Source: Burkholderiales bacterium
GTDB lineage: Bacteria; Pseudomonadota; Gammaproteobacteria; Burkholderiales; Burkholderiaceae_C
Direction: 5' to 3'
DNA length: 54,465 nucleotides
Assembly (NCBI GenBank): GCA_016213325.1
Contig: JACRAY010000025.1
Location: 1 to 54,465, forward strand
This document shows positions 1 to 8,293 of this stretch, piece after piece. The notes below the pieces were generated by a model. The model was given only the letters and a program-made list of their open reading frames with translations. It searched no databases and had not been told where the DNA came from. The stretch's first letter is position 1. The number at the start of each line of letters is the position of its first letter. The position numbers and the translations under genes are program-made.

Positions 1-24
1 GGCGTCGCGCGCCATTCGCGGACA

Positions 25-54
25 TTGACGCACGAGTCGCGGCGCCGCGATACT
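25..54 (+). promoter_or_regulatory. Putative sigma70-type promoter for the flavoprotein/K+ channel pair
   Basis: TTGACG (25-30) and GATACT (49-54) are separated by 18 bp, a fair match to -35 and -10 consensus. The predicted start of transcription is near 61, about 45 nt before the chosen ATG. Nothing else is visible in the first 100 bases except the palindrome at 88-108. Confidence 0.45.
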
Positions 55-87
55 GACTTCGTGCAACAAATTGGCTCGCCACCGTGG

Positions 88-108
88 ATGCCGGATCAAG
101 TCCGGCAT
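88..108. repeat. Short palindromic intergenic repeat
   Basis: ATGCCGGA (88-95) and TCCGGCAT (101-108) are perfect inverted arms around a 5-nt loop. The unit resembles the dispersed palindromes found between genes in many Proteobacteria. The chosen ATG of the next gene (107) lies in its right arm. Confidence 0.6.
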
Positions 109-1027
109 GACAAAACCTTCTGCCGCGCGGACTCCTAGCCTGCTCGACTGCCTGGTCGTCGGGGGCGGCGCGGCCGGGCTGGTCGCGGCCATGTACCTGG
201 GCCGCTACCGCCGCAACGCGCTGGTGGTCGATGCCGGTGCGAGCCGCCTCGCCAAAATCCCCCGGTCCCGCAACGTTCCCGGCTTCCCGCAAGGCATAGC
301 CGGCAGCGAGCTGCACGCGAAACTGAAGGAGCAGGCCCTGCAGTTCGGCGCAAGGCTGGAGCAGGCCTGCGTGGACAGCCTGCAGGTGCTGGACGGCGAA
401 GGCTTCGAAGCTTGCGCCGGCGAGCGGCGCTGGCGCGCCCGCTTCGTCCTGCTGGCCACCGGCGCCTGCGACATCGAGCCCGAGCTGGAGGGCCTGGCGA
501 GCGCCCTGCAGGCCGGCCAGGTGCGCTACTGCCCCGTGTGCGACGGCTATGAAACGCAGGGCCGCCGCGTGGCGGTGCTGGGCCGCGGCGAACACGGCCT
601 GCGCGAAGCCCTGTTCGTGGCCGGCTTCGGCAACGAGGTGACCTGGCTGGCGCTCCAGTCGCAGGATGAGGTGGCGGCGCCGCACCTGGAGCGGCTGCGC
701 GAGCGCGGCGTGCGCATCGCCGCAAGCGTGCCTCGCGCGGTGCGCTGCCTGCCGGGGCGCGGTGTCGAGGTGGAACTGCGCGACGGCCGCGTGCTGGCTT
801 TCGACGTGCTGTACCCTGCGCTCGGCATCATCCACGCGTCGGGCCTCGCTACGCGGCTCGGCGCGAGGGGCCAGGAGGACGGCCAGCTGCTGGTGGACGC
901 GCACATGCAGACCACGGTCAGCGGCCTGTACGCAGCGGGCGACGTGGCGGTGGACCTGAACCAGGTCAGCGTGGCCGCGGCGCATGCTGCCATTGCGGCC
1001 ACGGCGATCCACAATCGGCTTCCATGA
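107..1027 (+). CDS. NAD(P)/FAD-dependent oxidoreductase, thioredoxin reductase-like
   Basis: A 306-aa two-dinucleotide-domain flavoprotein. The FAD-binding motif VGGGAAG is at residues 18-24, a CPVCDG motif with Cys142/Cys145 sits where thioredoxin reductases carry their redox CxxC, a second nucleotide-binding glycine motif (GRGEHG) is at 159-164, and the C-terminal FAD signature GLYAAGDV is near 273-280. It probably moves electrons from NAD(P)H to a thiol or disulfide substrate; the partner is unknown. The ATG at 107 lies in a palindromic repeat; a TTG at 71 in frame is the only upstream alternative, and no other start exists before the FAD motif. The stop overlaps the start of the K+ channel gene (ATGA). 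Confidence 0.8.
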   Translation: MTKPSAARTPSLLDCLVVGGGAAGLVAAMYLGRYRRNALVVDAGASRLAKIPRSRNVPGFPQGIAGSELHAKLKEQALQFGARLEQACVDSLQVLDGEGFEACAGERRWRARFVLLATGACDIEPELEGLASALQAGQVRYCPVCDGYETQGRRVAVLGRGEHGLREALFVAGFGNEVTWLALQSQDEVAAPHLERLRERGVRIAASVPRAVRCLPGRGVEVELRDGRVLAFDVLYPALGIIHASGLATRLGARGQEDGQLLVDAHMQTTVSGLYAAGDVAVDLNQVSVAAAHAAIAATAIHNRLP

Positions 1028-1917
1028 TCCCAGGCAACCAGCACGAACTCGGCCGCCCGCCCGGCGGCTGGCGCCGCCGCATGTACGAGGTGATCTTCGA
1101 GTCGGAGACGCCCGCGGGCCGGCTCTTCGACAAGGTCATCGTCACGGCCATCCTGGTGAGCGTGGCGGTCGTCATCGCCGACAGCGTGGAGGCGTGGCAC
1201 CTGCGCTACCGCGTGGCTTTCGACTCGCTGGAGTGGCTGTTCACGGTGCTGTTCACGGTGGAGTACATCGCCCGCCTGGTGTCGGTGGAGCGGCCGCTGC
1301 GCTATGCGCGCAGCTTCTTCGGCGTCGTCGACCTGCTGGCGGTGCTGCCCACCTACCTGGCGCTGTTCGCGCCGGAACTGCATGCGCTGATCGACGTGCG
1401 CATCCTGCGGCTGCTGCGCATCTTCCGCATCTTCCGGCTCACGCACTTCGTCGCGGAGTACCAGATGCTCGGCGAGGCGCTGCTGGCGAGCCGGCGCAAG
1501 ATCATGGTCTTCCTGGCGGCCGTGCTGATGGTGGTGCTGGTGCTCGGCACGCTGCTGTACGTGGTGGAAGGGCCGCAGCACGGCTTCAAGAACATCCCCA
1601 CTTCCGTCTACTGGGCGATTACCACCATCACCACGGTGGGATTCGGCGACATCACCCCCAAGACCGACCTGGGGCGGCTGATCGCGTCGGTGATGATGCT
1701 GATCGGGTGGGGCACGCTGGCTGTGCCCACCGGCATCGTCACGGCCGAAATGACCATGCGGCGGCACGTGCAGCCGCCGGGTTTTGTGCGGGCCTGCCGG
1801 GCCTGTGGGGCGAGCGGCTACGGCCCCGAGGCGCGGTTCTGCCAGATGTGCGGCACGGCGCTGCCGGCTCCTGAATCCGGGTTAGACGCAGTAGGCAAAC
1901 CGCCCGGCTTGGGCTAG
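1024..1917 (+). CDS. Voltage-gated potassium channel-type ion transporter with C-terminal zinc ribbon
   Basis: A 297-aa inner-membrane protein of the six-TM Kv type. S1 is near residues 37-55, an S4 segment carries regularly spaced arginines at 126-138 (RILRLLRIFRIFR), and the selectivity filter TVGFGD is at 204-209, followed by a pore-lining S6. The filter indicates K+ selectivity. After S6 there is a small four-cysteine module (Cys258/261/273/276, C-x2-C ... C-x2-C) that looks like a zinc ribbon, an unusual tail for this family. The start overlaps the stop of the upstream flavoprotein gene, so translation is probably coupled. Confidence 0.88.
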   Translation: MIPGNQHELGRPPGGWRRRMYEVIFESETPAGRLFDKVIVTAILVSVAVVIADSVEAWHLRYRVAFDSLEWLFTVLFTVEYIARLVSVERPLRYARSFFGVVDLLAVLPTYLALFAPELHALIDVRILRLLRIFRIFRLTHFVAEYQMLGEALLASRRKIMVFLAAVLMVVLVLGTLLYVVEGPQHGFKNIPTSVYWAITTITTVGFGDITPKTDLGRLIASVMMLIGWGTLAVPTGIVTAEMTMRRHVQPPGFVRACRACGASGYGPEARFCQMCGTALPAPESGLDAVGKPPGLG

Positions 1918-1948
1918 GGTTACGGCTCTCCCAAAGACGGAGGCTTCC

Positions 1949-2188
1949 ATGCTGAGATTCGTTTCCGCAGTCGCGCTGCTCGCCTTCTCCGCTGCCGCGT
2001 TCGCCGGCAGCTGCCCCAACGAGATGAAGGCGATCGACGCCAAGCTCGCGACCAAGCCGCAGATGTCCAAGGCGGACATGGACAAGGTCATGAAGCTGCG
2101 TGCCGACGGCGAGGCCGAGCACAAGGCCGGCAAGCACACCGAGTCGATGAAGTCGCTGGGCGAAGCCAAGAAGATGCTGAAGATCTAG
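1949..2188 (+). CDS. Small secreted hypothetical protein
   Basis: A 79-aa protein with an N-terminal hydrophobic signal peptide ending at AFAG near residue 20. The mature part is short, Lys/Asp/Met-rich and probably alpha-helical, ending in a positively charged tail (KKMLKI). GGAGG sits 6-7 nt before the ATG, which supports the start. It is predicted to be periplasmic. No catalytic motif is visible and I do not recognise a characterised homologue. Its stop overlaps the convergent DUF488 gene by 4 bp. Confidence 0.65.
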   Translation: MLRFVSAVALLAFSAAAFAGSCPNEMKAIDAKLATKPQMSKADMDKVMKLRADGEAEHKAGKHTESMKSLGEAKKMLKI

Positions 2189-2571
2189 GTGACGTCGGCT
2201 CCGCGCTGCGCCAGCAGGCTGCGCAGCACGGACCGGTGGCACTTGCCTTCATCTTCGCAGTAGCACCCGAGCGCCAGCGAAGCCTGGTGCGACAGGGCCG
2301 CCAGCAGGTCCAGCAGGCGGCTGGCGTCGGCCTGCTTCATTTCGGCTTCGAACTTGCGCGTGAACTGCTTCCACTGCCTGTCGTCGCTGGCGGCCAGGCC
2401 CTGCGCGACCAGCTCCGCGCTGGGTGAGAGCTGCGGCAGCCACACGTCGTAGTAGTCGCGCGTGGCGAACTCCGCCTTCGGCACGCCGCGCGGCGGACGG
2501 CGCACCGTGCCCAGGCGCAGGCCTTCGCCGGCGGCACGCGGGGTTCCAAGTTGCACGATGCGGATGGCCAT
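2185..2571 (-). CDS. DUF488 family protein
   Basis: A 128-aa protein. The C-terminal half carries the family hallmark CYCEDEGKCHRSVL, a cysteine/histidine-rich motif shared by DUF488 proteins, and the N-terminal part has the typical RPPRGV and DVWLPQLSPS segments. DUF488 proteins are common and poorly characterised; the Cys/His motif suggests metal or nucleotide handling, but that is not shown here. It is monocistronic on the minus strand, convergent with the small secreted protein and divergent from the DUF1992 gene. Confidence 0.75.
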   Translation of the reverse strand: MAIRIVQLGTPRAAGEGLRLGTVRRPPRGVPKAEFATRDYYDVWLPQLSPSAELVAQGLAASDDRQWKQFTRKFEAEMKQADASRLLDLLAALSHQASLALGCYCEDEGKCHRSVLRSLLAQRGADVT

Positions 2572-2632
2572 GGGTCGCCTGTGTCGCGCTATTCTGCACC
2601 CTTGGACGGTTCACTTTGCGCGGAGGGCCCCG

Positions 2633-2965
2633 ATGGCAACGCTGGACGACGAGATTGCGCGGCACCTGGCCGAAGCGGCTGCCTCGGGCGAGCTGCAGGC
2701 CGCCCCCAGCTACGGCAAGCCATTGGCGCAGATGGAGGGCTGGGACGACACGCCCGAGACGCTCCGGCTGGCCTTCAAGATGCTGAAGGACGCGGGCTTC
2801 GCGCCGCCCGAGATCGCGCTGTTCCACGAGCGCGCGCAGTTGCGGGCCGAGTGCGAGGCCGCTTCCAGCGAGGCGGAACGCGCCCGGCTGCTGAAGGCAT
2901 TGAGCGAGCTGGAGCAGAAGATCTCGCTCAGGCTGGAGGCGCTGCGCGTCAACGGGAACCTGTGA
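2633..2965 (+). CDS. DUF1992 (DnaJ subfamily C member 28-like) protein
   Basis: A 110-aa soluble protein. The N-terminal pattern LDDEIARHLAEAAASGEL followed by GKPLAQ and the later MLKDAGFAPPEI is the DUF1992 signature (bacterial YhdN-like, related to DNAJC28). The C-terminal half is a charged helix rich in Glu/Arg. The start is chosen because GGAGG lies 7 nt upstream; an in-frame extension to 2462 would run over the divergent gene. It is followed 4 nt later by a VOC gene. Its function is unknown. Confidence 0.78.
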   Translation: MATLDDEIARHLAEAAASGELQAAPSYGKPLAQMEGWDDTPETLRLAFKMLKDAGFAPPEIALFHERAQLRAECEAASSEAERARLLKALSELEQKISLRLEALRVNGNL

Positions 2966-2969
2966 CGCC

Positions 2970-3356
2970 ATGGCGATAGCGCTCGACCACTTCATCGTCT
3001 CCGCTAAGGACCAGCGCGCGTCGGCGAAGCTGCTCGGCGAGATTCTCGGCGTGCCGTGGAGCGAGACCGGCGTGGGGCCGTTTTCGCCGGTCTACCTGAA
3101 CGACGGCCTCACGCTGGACTTCATCGACGACGCGGGCGAGCTGCCCATCGAGCACTTCTGCTTCCGGGTGAGCGATGCGGAGTTCGACGCGATCCTGGCG
3201 CGACTGAAGGAGAAGGGCATCGCCTATCGAAGCTCGGTGCGCGGCCCGCAGGACATGCAGGTCGGCGAGCTGGGAGGCGGGCGGCTCGTCTACTGGAACG
3301 TGCCGGATGGGCACCAGTGGGAGATGCTGACGGTCAGCTACGCGCGACGGCCCTGA
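2970..3356 (+). CDS. VOC family (glyoxalase/bleomycin-resistance fold) protein
   Basis: A 128-aa protein with two beta-alpha-beta-beta-beta halves. It opens with ALDHFIVSAKD and carries EHFCFRVSD in the middle and DGHQWEMLTVSY at the end, which supply the usual His/Glu metal-ligand positions of the vicinal oxygen chelate fold. Members include glyoxalases, dioxygenases and antibiotic-binding proteins, so the substrate cannot be assigned. It follows the DUF1992 gene by 4 nt and is probably co-transcribed with it. A large palindromic repeat begins right after the stop. Confidence 0.78.
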   Translation: MAIALDHFIVSAKDQRASAKLLGEILGVPWSETGVGPFSPVYLNDGLTLDFIDDAGELPIEHFCFRVSDAEFDAILARLKEKGIAYRSSVRGPQDMQVGELGGGRLVYWNVPDGHQWEMLTVSYARRP

Positions 3357-3357
3357 G

Positions 3358-3428
3358 CTGGGGTTGGCACCCCAGCCTACGGAGTGCCGCGTGCTATGCC
3401 TCGCGTGTAGGCTGGGGTGCAACCCCAG
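3358..3428. repeat. Long imperfect inverted repeat, probable bidirectional terminator
   Basis: Arms at 3358-3380 and 3407-3428 are inverted copies with one extra base in the left arm (core CTGGGGTTGGCACCCCAGCC). Each arm is itself palindromic. It lies between convergent genes and supplies the last codons of the NDH-2 gene. It resembles a dispersed intergenic element and could stop transcription from both sides, although it lacks a T-run. Confidence 0.7.
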
Positions 3429-4746
3429 CGTTGCGATGCTCGATGTTGGACACCACCCGCGCATACCGTTGCGAACTCCAGTACGCCGATGCCCAGTCGA
3501 TCAGCACCACGATGCGGTTGCGAAAGCCGATCAGGAAGTAGATGTGCGCGAACAGCCAGAACAGCCACGCGAACAAGCCGCTGAAGCGCAGGTTGCCGGC
3601 CGGCAGCGTGAGGTCCACCACCGCGGAATTGCGGCCTATGGTTGCGAGGTTGCCGTAGTCGCGGTAGCGAAACGGCCGCGTCGCTTCGCCGCGCAGCCGC
3701 CGCAGGATGTTGGCGGCTGCCGTGCGGCCCATCTGCTTGGCGCCGGGTGACACGCCGGGCACCGGGCGCGGTTCCTTGCCGGGGGCGTAGCTCTTCGCGG
3801 AAGCCAGGTCGCCGATGACGCTGATCTCCGGATGGCCCGGCAGCGACAGGTCGGGCTCGACGACGATGCGGCCCGCGCGGTCGGACTGCGCACCCGTGGC
3901 CTCAGCCAGCTGCTTGCCCAGCGGCGACGCGGCCACGCCGGCTGCCCACACGATGCACTTGCTGTCGATGCGATAGGGCTCGCCCGCCGCGGGCTCCACC
4001 TGCAGGCCGCCGGCGTCGATGGCCGTCACGCGCGCCGCCAGGCGCACGTCGACACCCAGCGCCTCGAGCTGCTTCTTCGCGCTTTCGCTCAGGCTCTCCG
4101 GCATGGCCTGCAGCACGCGCGGGCCGCCCTCCAGCAAGAGGATCTTCGCGCCCGACGGGTCGATGTGGCGGAACTCGCCGGGCAGGGTTTCGCACGCGAT
4201 CTCGGCCAGCGTGCCTGCCATCTCCACGCCGGTCGGCCCGCCGCCGATCACCACGAAGGTGAGCCAAGCGGCGCGCTTCGCGGGGTCGACTTCCTTTTCG
4301 GCTTCCTCGAAAGCCAGCAGGATGCGCCGCCGCACCTCGAACGCATCGTCCAGCGTCTTCAGGCCCGGCGCGTACGCAGCCCAGTCGTCGCGGCCGAAGT
4401 AGCTGTGAGTGGCTCCGGCGGCGACGATGAGGTGGTCGTAGGGCAGCGCGGCGCCGTCCTTCACCAACACTCCGCGCTGCACCGGATCGATGGCCGTCAC
4501 TTCGCCCAGCAGCGTGGTCACGTTGGCTTGCTTGCGAAACAGGAAGCGCACCGGCGCGGCGATGGCCGGCGCCGAGAGCCCTGCCGTGGCCACCTGGTAC
4601 AGCAGCGGCTGGAACAGGTGGTGGTTGGTGCGGTCGACGAGCGTGATGTCGACGTCGGCCTTGCGCAGGGCGCGGGCGGCTTCCAGGCCCCCGAACCCGC
4701 AGCCGACGATCACCACGCGCGGCCTCTCGTTGTTGTTCGCTGGCAT
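3394..4746 (-). CDS. ndh: Type II NADH dehydrogenase (NDH-2), FAD-dependent
   Basis: A 450-aa protein that passes electrons from NADH to membrane quinone without pumping protons. The FAD motif VGCGFGGLEA is near the N-terminus, the NADH-binding motif VVIGGGPTGVEMAG near residue 170, and the later FAD-contact segment ISVIGDLAS near 320. An aromatic hydrophobic stretch (GLFAWLFWLFAHIYFLIGF) near residue 400 fits peripheral membrane attachment. The start MPANNN is preferred because the FAD motif follows at once. The final residues, VAPQPTREA, are encoded by the adjacent palindromic repeat, so the C-terminus is probably repeat-derived. Confidence 0.88.
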   Translation of the reverse strand: MPANNNERPRVVIVGCGFGGLEAARALRKADVDITLVDRTNHHLFQPLLYQVATAGLSAPAIAAPVRFLFRKQANVTTLLGEVTAIDPVQRGVLVKDGAALPYDHLIVAAGATHSYFGRDDWAAYAPGLKTLDDAFEVRRRILLAFEEAEKEVDPAKRAAWLTFVVIGGGPTGVEMAGTLAEIACETLPGEFRHIDPSGAKILLLEGGPRVLQAMPESLSESAKKQLEALGVDVRLAARVTAIDAGGLQVEPAAGEPYRIDSKCIVWAAGVAASPLGKQLAEATGAQSDRAGRIVVEPDLSLPGHPEISVIGDLASAKSYAPGKEPRPVPGVSPGAKQMGRTAAANILRRLRGEATRPFRYRDYGNLATIGRNSAVVDLTLPAGNLRFSGLFAWLFWLFAHIYFLIGFRNRIVVLIDWASAYWSSQRYARVVSNIEHRNAGVAPQPTREA

Positions 4747-4780
4747 GCACGAATTATGCGAGTGTGGGATGCTCCCTTCC

Positions 4781-5782
4781 ATGACAGGGAAATTGAAGCT
4801 ATCGGTGCTGGACCAGTCGGTGGCCGGCGTGGGTCGGCCGCAGGACGAATCGATCCGCAACACGGTGGCGCTGGCGCAGCATTGCGAGGCGCTGGGCTAT
4901 TCGCGCTTCTGGCTGAGTGAGCACCACAGCCTGCCGACCATCGTGGGCACGGCGCCCGAGGTGCTGATGGCGGCCATCGCGGCGACGACGCAGCGCATCC
5001 GCATCGGCAGTGCGGGCGTGATGCTGCCGCACTATTCGCCGTTCAAGGTGGCGGAGCAGTTTCGGGTGCTCGATGCGCTGGCGCCGGGCCGCATCGACCT
5101 GGGCGTGGGACGCGCGCCGGGCAGCGACCATCGCACGGCGATGCTGCTCAACCCGGACACGCGGGCGTCGGAGCGGTTTCCGCAGCAGGTGATGGAACTG
5201 CGCGCGTGGATCCACGGCGAGGAGATGCCGGAGGGCCACGCCGGGCACGGCATCCAGGCGTTGCCGATGGCGACGACGGTGCCGCAATTGTGGATGCTGG
5301 GGAGTTCGGGTTATGGCGCGCAGCTGGCCGCGCATCTCGGCCTGCCCTATGCCTTTGCGCACTTCATCGCGGAAGACGCCGCGCAGCAGGCCATGGAGCT
5401 GTACCGGCACATGTTCACGCCCGGGCTCATCGGCAAGCCGCAGGCGGCCGTGTGCGTGTGGGCGCTGGCCGCCGACACCGAGGAGGAAGCGTGGCACCTG
5501 TTCAAGAGCCGCGAGCGGGCGCGCATGGATCGCAACCTGGGCCGCTTCGGGCCGCTGCTGCCGCCGGAGCAGGCCGAGCGCGCGTACGCACCGGCCGAAC
5601 TCGCGGCGCGCGAGGACCTGCGGCGCAAGGTGATGGTGGGTACGGCGAAGCAGGTGGGCGAGCGCCTGCGCGCGCTGGCCGCCGACCTGCAGGTGGAAGA
5701 GGTCGCCGTCATCACGTGGACGTGGGACCCGGCGGCGCAGCGGCAATCGTACGAGTTGCTGGCGCGCGAGTTCGGCCAATAA
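4781..5782 (+). CDS. LLM class flavin-dependent oxidoreductase (luciferase-like, MsnO8 type)
   Basis: A 333-aa TIM-barrel monooxygenase of the bacterial luciferase superfamily. It starts LKLSVLDQS and carries FWLSEHHSLPTIVGTAPEVL, RIGSAGVMLPHYSPFKVAEQF and DLGVGRAPG, all characteristic of the MsnO8/YhbW branch. Such enzymes use reduced FMN and O2; the substrate is unknown. A second ATG in frame at 4769 is also possible. The gene diverges from NDH-2 with only 34 bp between starts, so the two promoters must be compact or overlap. Confidence 0.83.
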   Translation: MTGKLKLSVLDQSVAGVGRPQDESIRNTVALAQHCEALGYSRFWLSEHHSLPTIVGTAPEVLMAAIAATTQRIRIGSAGVMLPHYSPFKVAEQFRVLDALAPGRIDLGVGRAPGSDHRTAMLLNPDTRASERFPQQVMELRAWIHGEEMPEGHAGHGIQALPMATTVPQLWMLGSSGYGAQLAAHLGLPYAFAHFIAEDAAQQAMELYRHMFTPGLIGKPQAAVCVWALAADTEEEAWHLFKSRERARMDRNLGRFGPLLPPEQAERAYAPAELAAREDLRRKVMVGTAKQVGERLRALAADLQVEEVAVITWTWDPAAQRQSYELLAREFGQ

Positions 5783-5814
5783 TTCGAATCTGACCCCCAT
5801 TAATGGAGTCCCCG

Positions 5815-6843
5815 ATGCTGTTCCCGACGACCATTGCGGGCAGCCTGCCCAAGCCGGGCTGGCTCGCCGAGACCAACAAGCTGTGGCCGCGCTGGCGCGC
5901 CGAGGGCGACGCACTGCGCGAAGCGAAGGCCGACGCGACGCTGCTGTGGATCAAGGCGCAGGAGGACGCGGGGCTCGACGTGGTGACCGACGGCGAGCAG
6001 TCGCGCCAGCACTTCGTGCACGGCTTCCTTGAGCAGGTGGCCGGCATCGACTTCGAGCACAAGGTCGAGATGGGCATCCGCGCCGACCGCTACAAGGCGA
6101 TGGTGCCGCAGGTGGTGGCGCCGCTGAAGCTGAAGGGGCGGGTGCATGAATTCGAGGCGCGGCTCGCGCGTGCGCACACCACGAAGAAGCTGAAGTTCAC
6201 GCTGCCCGGGCCCATGACCATCGTGGACACGGTGGCCGACCAGTACTACGGCGACCGCGTGAAGATGGCCTTCGCCTTCGCCGAGCTGCTGAACCAGGAA
6301 GCGCTGGCGCTGCAGGCCGACGGCGTGGACATCATCCAGTTCGACGAGCCCGCGTTCAACGTCTACATGAAGGACGCCGCCGACTGGGGCGTGAAGGCGC
6401 TGGAACGCGCGGCGCAGGGGCTCACCTGCACGACCGCCGTGCACATCTGCTACGGCTACGGCATCCAGGCCAACGTCGACTGGAAGAAGACGCTGGGCGA
6501 GGAGTGGCGGCAGTACGAGCAGGTGTTCCCCGCGCTCGCCGCATCGTCCATCGACCAGGTGAGCCTGGAGTGCTACCACTCGCACGTGCCGCCCGACCTG
6601 ATGGCCTTGTTGAAAGGCAAGGACGTCATGGTCGGCGTGATCGATGTCGCCAGCGACGAGGTGGAGACGCCCGAGCAGGTGGCCGACACGATCGGCCGCG
6701 CGTTGCAGTTCGTGGCCAAGGACCGGCTGGTGCCCTGCACCAATTGCGGCATGGCGCCGATGGCGCGTGAAATGGCGCTGAAGAAGCTCGATGCGCTGGC
6801 GAAGGGCGCGGCGCTGGCGCGCCAGCGCTTCGGTGCTACTTGA
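5815..6843 (+). CDS. Cobalamin-independent methionine synthase C-domain family protein (MetE-like)
   Basis: A 342-aa single-domain protein resembling the catalytic half of MetE. Zinc-ligand motifs are visible: HICYG in the middle and CTNCGMAP near the C-terminus, with the substrate segment IIQFDEPAFN. Stand-alone proteins of this type transfer methyl groups to or from thiols, sometimes with methylcobalamin-type donors, so a role in methionine synthesis is possible but not proven. I choose the second ATG (5815) because GGAG lies 6 nt before it and homologues usually begin at MLFPTTIAGSLPKP; 5803 is the alternative. Confidence 0.8.
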   Translation: MLFPTTIAGSLPKPGWLAETNKLWPRWRAEGDALREAKADATLLWIKAQEDAGLDVVTDGEQSRQHFVHGFLEQVAGIDFEHKVEMGIRADRYKAMVPQVVAPLKLKGRVHEFEARLARAHTTKKLKFTLPGPMTIVDTVADQYYGDRVKMAFAFAELLNQEALALQADGVDIIQFDEPAFNVYMKDAADWGVKALERAAQGLTCTTAVHICYGYGIQANVDWKKTLGEEWRQYEQVFPALAASSIDQVSLECYHSHVPPDLMALLKGKDVMVGVIDVASDEVETPEQVADTIGRALQFVAKDRLVPCTNCGMAPMAREMALKKLDALAKGAALARQRFGAT

Positions 6844-6852
6844 GCGTCGTAG

Positions 6853-6875
6853 GGTGGGCAGCTCCGCTGCCCACC
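6853..6875. terminator. Palindromic repeat acting as probable bidirectional terminator
   Basis: GGTGGGCAG (6853-6861) pairs perfectly with CTGCCCACC (6867-6875) around a 5-nt loop. It lies in the 36-bp gap between convergent stops. There is no long T-run, so it may equally be a dispersed palindromic repeat. Confidence 0.55.
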
Positions 6876-6879
6876 TGGC

Positions 6880-7758
6880 TCACTTCAACGACTTCAAATA
6901 CAGGTGCAGCGCCTTCACATCCACCTCGCTCATGTTCTTCAGCGAGGCGAAGGGCATCACCTGCACCGCTGAACCGTCGGCGCGCTTGCCGGTGCGGAAC
7001 AGCGTGAGGAAAGCCTCGGCCTTGTCGTAAGCCGGCATCACCGAGCCTTCTCCCGGCGCCAGACGCGACGCCGGCGGCCAGTCGGGCGGGCCGCCGGGAA
7101 TGCGGCCGCCGGTGAGCTGCGGCCCATGGCAGCCCAGGCACATGTTGGCCACGTACTTGCCGTGTTCGGCCGTCACGCCCTCGGCCACAGGCTGCGCCGG
7201 CGGCAGCGTGTGGTCGATCTTGGCAGCGGCGTCCTGGATCATCCCCAGGCCATAGAGCACGCGAACGGGCGTGGGCAGGTCGACGATGCCGGGCCCGCCC
7301 GAAGCGGGCGGCATCTGCTTGATGTAAGAGACCAGCGATGCCAGGTCGTCGTCGGTGAAACGGTTGTAGTCCTCGCTGGGCATGATCATCAGCGGGCGTC
7401 CGGCGGGATGCACCCCGTGGCGGATGGCCCGCACCCAGTCTTCGGGCTTGTAGCCCGCGACCACGTTGCCGGGACCCGGCGAGATGTTCGGCCCGCGGAT
7501 ACGCAGCGACCCGTTGTCCACGAAGGTGTTGCCGCCCCCGTTGGCGCCATGGCAGTCGGCGCAGCCGCGTGACGCGAACAGGTACTTGCCGCGCTCCAGC
7601 GAAGCCGCGTCGGCTTTCAGCGCCACCGGCTTCACCGGCACGTCGAGCTTGCGCGACATGCGGCTGTCGGCGGCGCGCAGCCCCACCAGCAGCACGCCCG
7701 CCGCGAGCACCGCCAGGCCGCCGAGCACCCAGGCAGACCATGTGAACCATCTTCTCAT
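6880..7758 (-). CDS. Membrane-anchored dihaem cytochrome c
   Basis: A 292-aa protein with an N-terminal hydrophobic anchor (about residues 7-28) and two c-type haem sites, C66-A-D-C-H70 and C207-L-G-C-H211. Methionines such as those in LMIMPSEDY and VQVMPFASL are candidate axial ligands. The two-domain layout fits the cytochrome c subunits of periplasmic alcohol/aldehyde dehydrogenases or other electron shuttles, but no dehydrogenase gene is adjacent. AGGAGG lies 8 nt before the ATG. It is divergent from the response regulator. Confidence 0.85.
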   Translation of the reverse strand: MRRWFTWSAWVLGGLAVLAAGVLLVGLRAADSRMSRKLDVPVKPVALKADAASLERGKYLFASRGCADCHGANGGGNTFVDNGSLRIRGPNISPGPGNVVAGYKPEDWVRAIRHGVHPAGRPLMIMPSEDYNRFTDDDLASLVSYIKQMPPASGGPGIVDLPTPVRVLYGLGMIQDAAAKIDHTLPPAQPVAEGVTAEHGKYVANMCLGCHGPQLTGGRIPGGPPDWPPASRLAPGEGSVMPAYDKAEAFLTLFRTGKRADGSAVQVMPFASLKNMSEVDVKALHLYLKSLK

Positions 7759-7839
7759 TCCCTCGCCTCCTCCTGGCCGAAGCGGCATTTCAGCACCGTA
7801 AGGCGACAGTTGCAACTCGCCGTGCCAGAATCAGGCACG

Positions 7840-8286
7840 ATGAATGATGTAGCCATCCTGGTCGTCGAGGACAACCCCGACCACCGGGAACTGATCGTCG
7901 CCGCGCTGGCCGACCGCTGCGGCCGCGCGCGCATCGCCACTGCGGCCGACGGCCTGGAGGCGCTGGACTTCATGTTGTGCCGGGGCCCGCACAGCGAGCG
8001 CGACGTGCGCAAACAGCCGCGCCTGGTGGTGCTGGACCTGAAGATGACGCGCATGGACGGCCTGCAGGTGCTCAAAGCCATGCGGGCCGACCCGGCCACG
8101 GCTTCGGTGCCGGTGGTCATGCTGTCCGGCGTGACCGACAAGCAGGAGCTCGACAGCTGCTACGAGGCCGGCGCCAACAGCGTGGTGCGCAAGTCGATGG
8201 ACTTCGACGAACTGCGCACGAAGATGGTCAAGGCCTACGACTACTGGATCACCGTCAACGAGGCCAACCGGCACTCGCGCGTCTGA
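7840..8286 (+). CDS. CheY-like single-domain response regulator
   Basis: A 148-aa receiver domain with no output domain. The acidic pocket Glu10/Asp11 is in VVEDNPDH, the phospho-acceptor is Asp66 in VVLDLKM, and VVMLSG and VRKS supply the conserved Ser and Lys. The loop between helix 2 and strand 3 is long, as in Rcp1-type regulators paired with phytochrome or hybrid kinases. No kinase gene is adjacent, so the partner must be elsewhere. It is divergent from the cytochrome c gene, 81 bp between starts. Confidence 0.87.
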   Translation: MNDVAILVVEDNPDHRELIVAALADRCGRARIATAADGLEALDFMLCRGPHSERDVRKQPRLVVLDLKMTRMDGLQVLKAMRADPATASVPVVMLSGVTDKQELDSCYEAGANSVVRKSMDFDELRTKMVKAYDYWITVNEANRHSRV

Positions 8287-8293
8287 CACGCCG

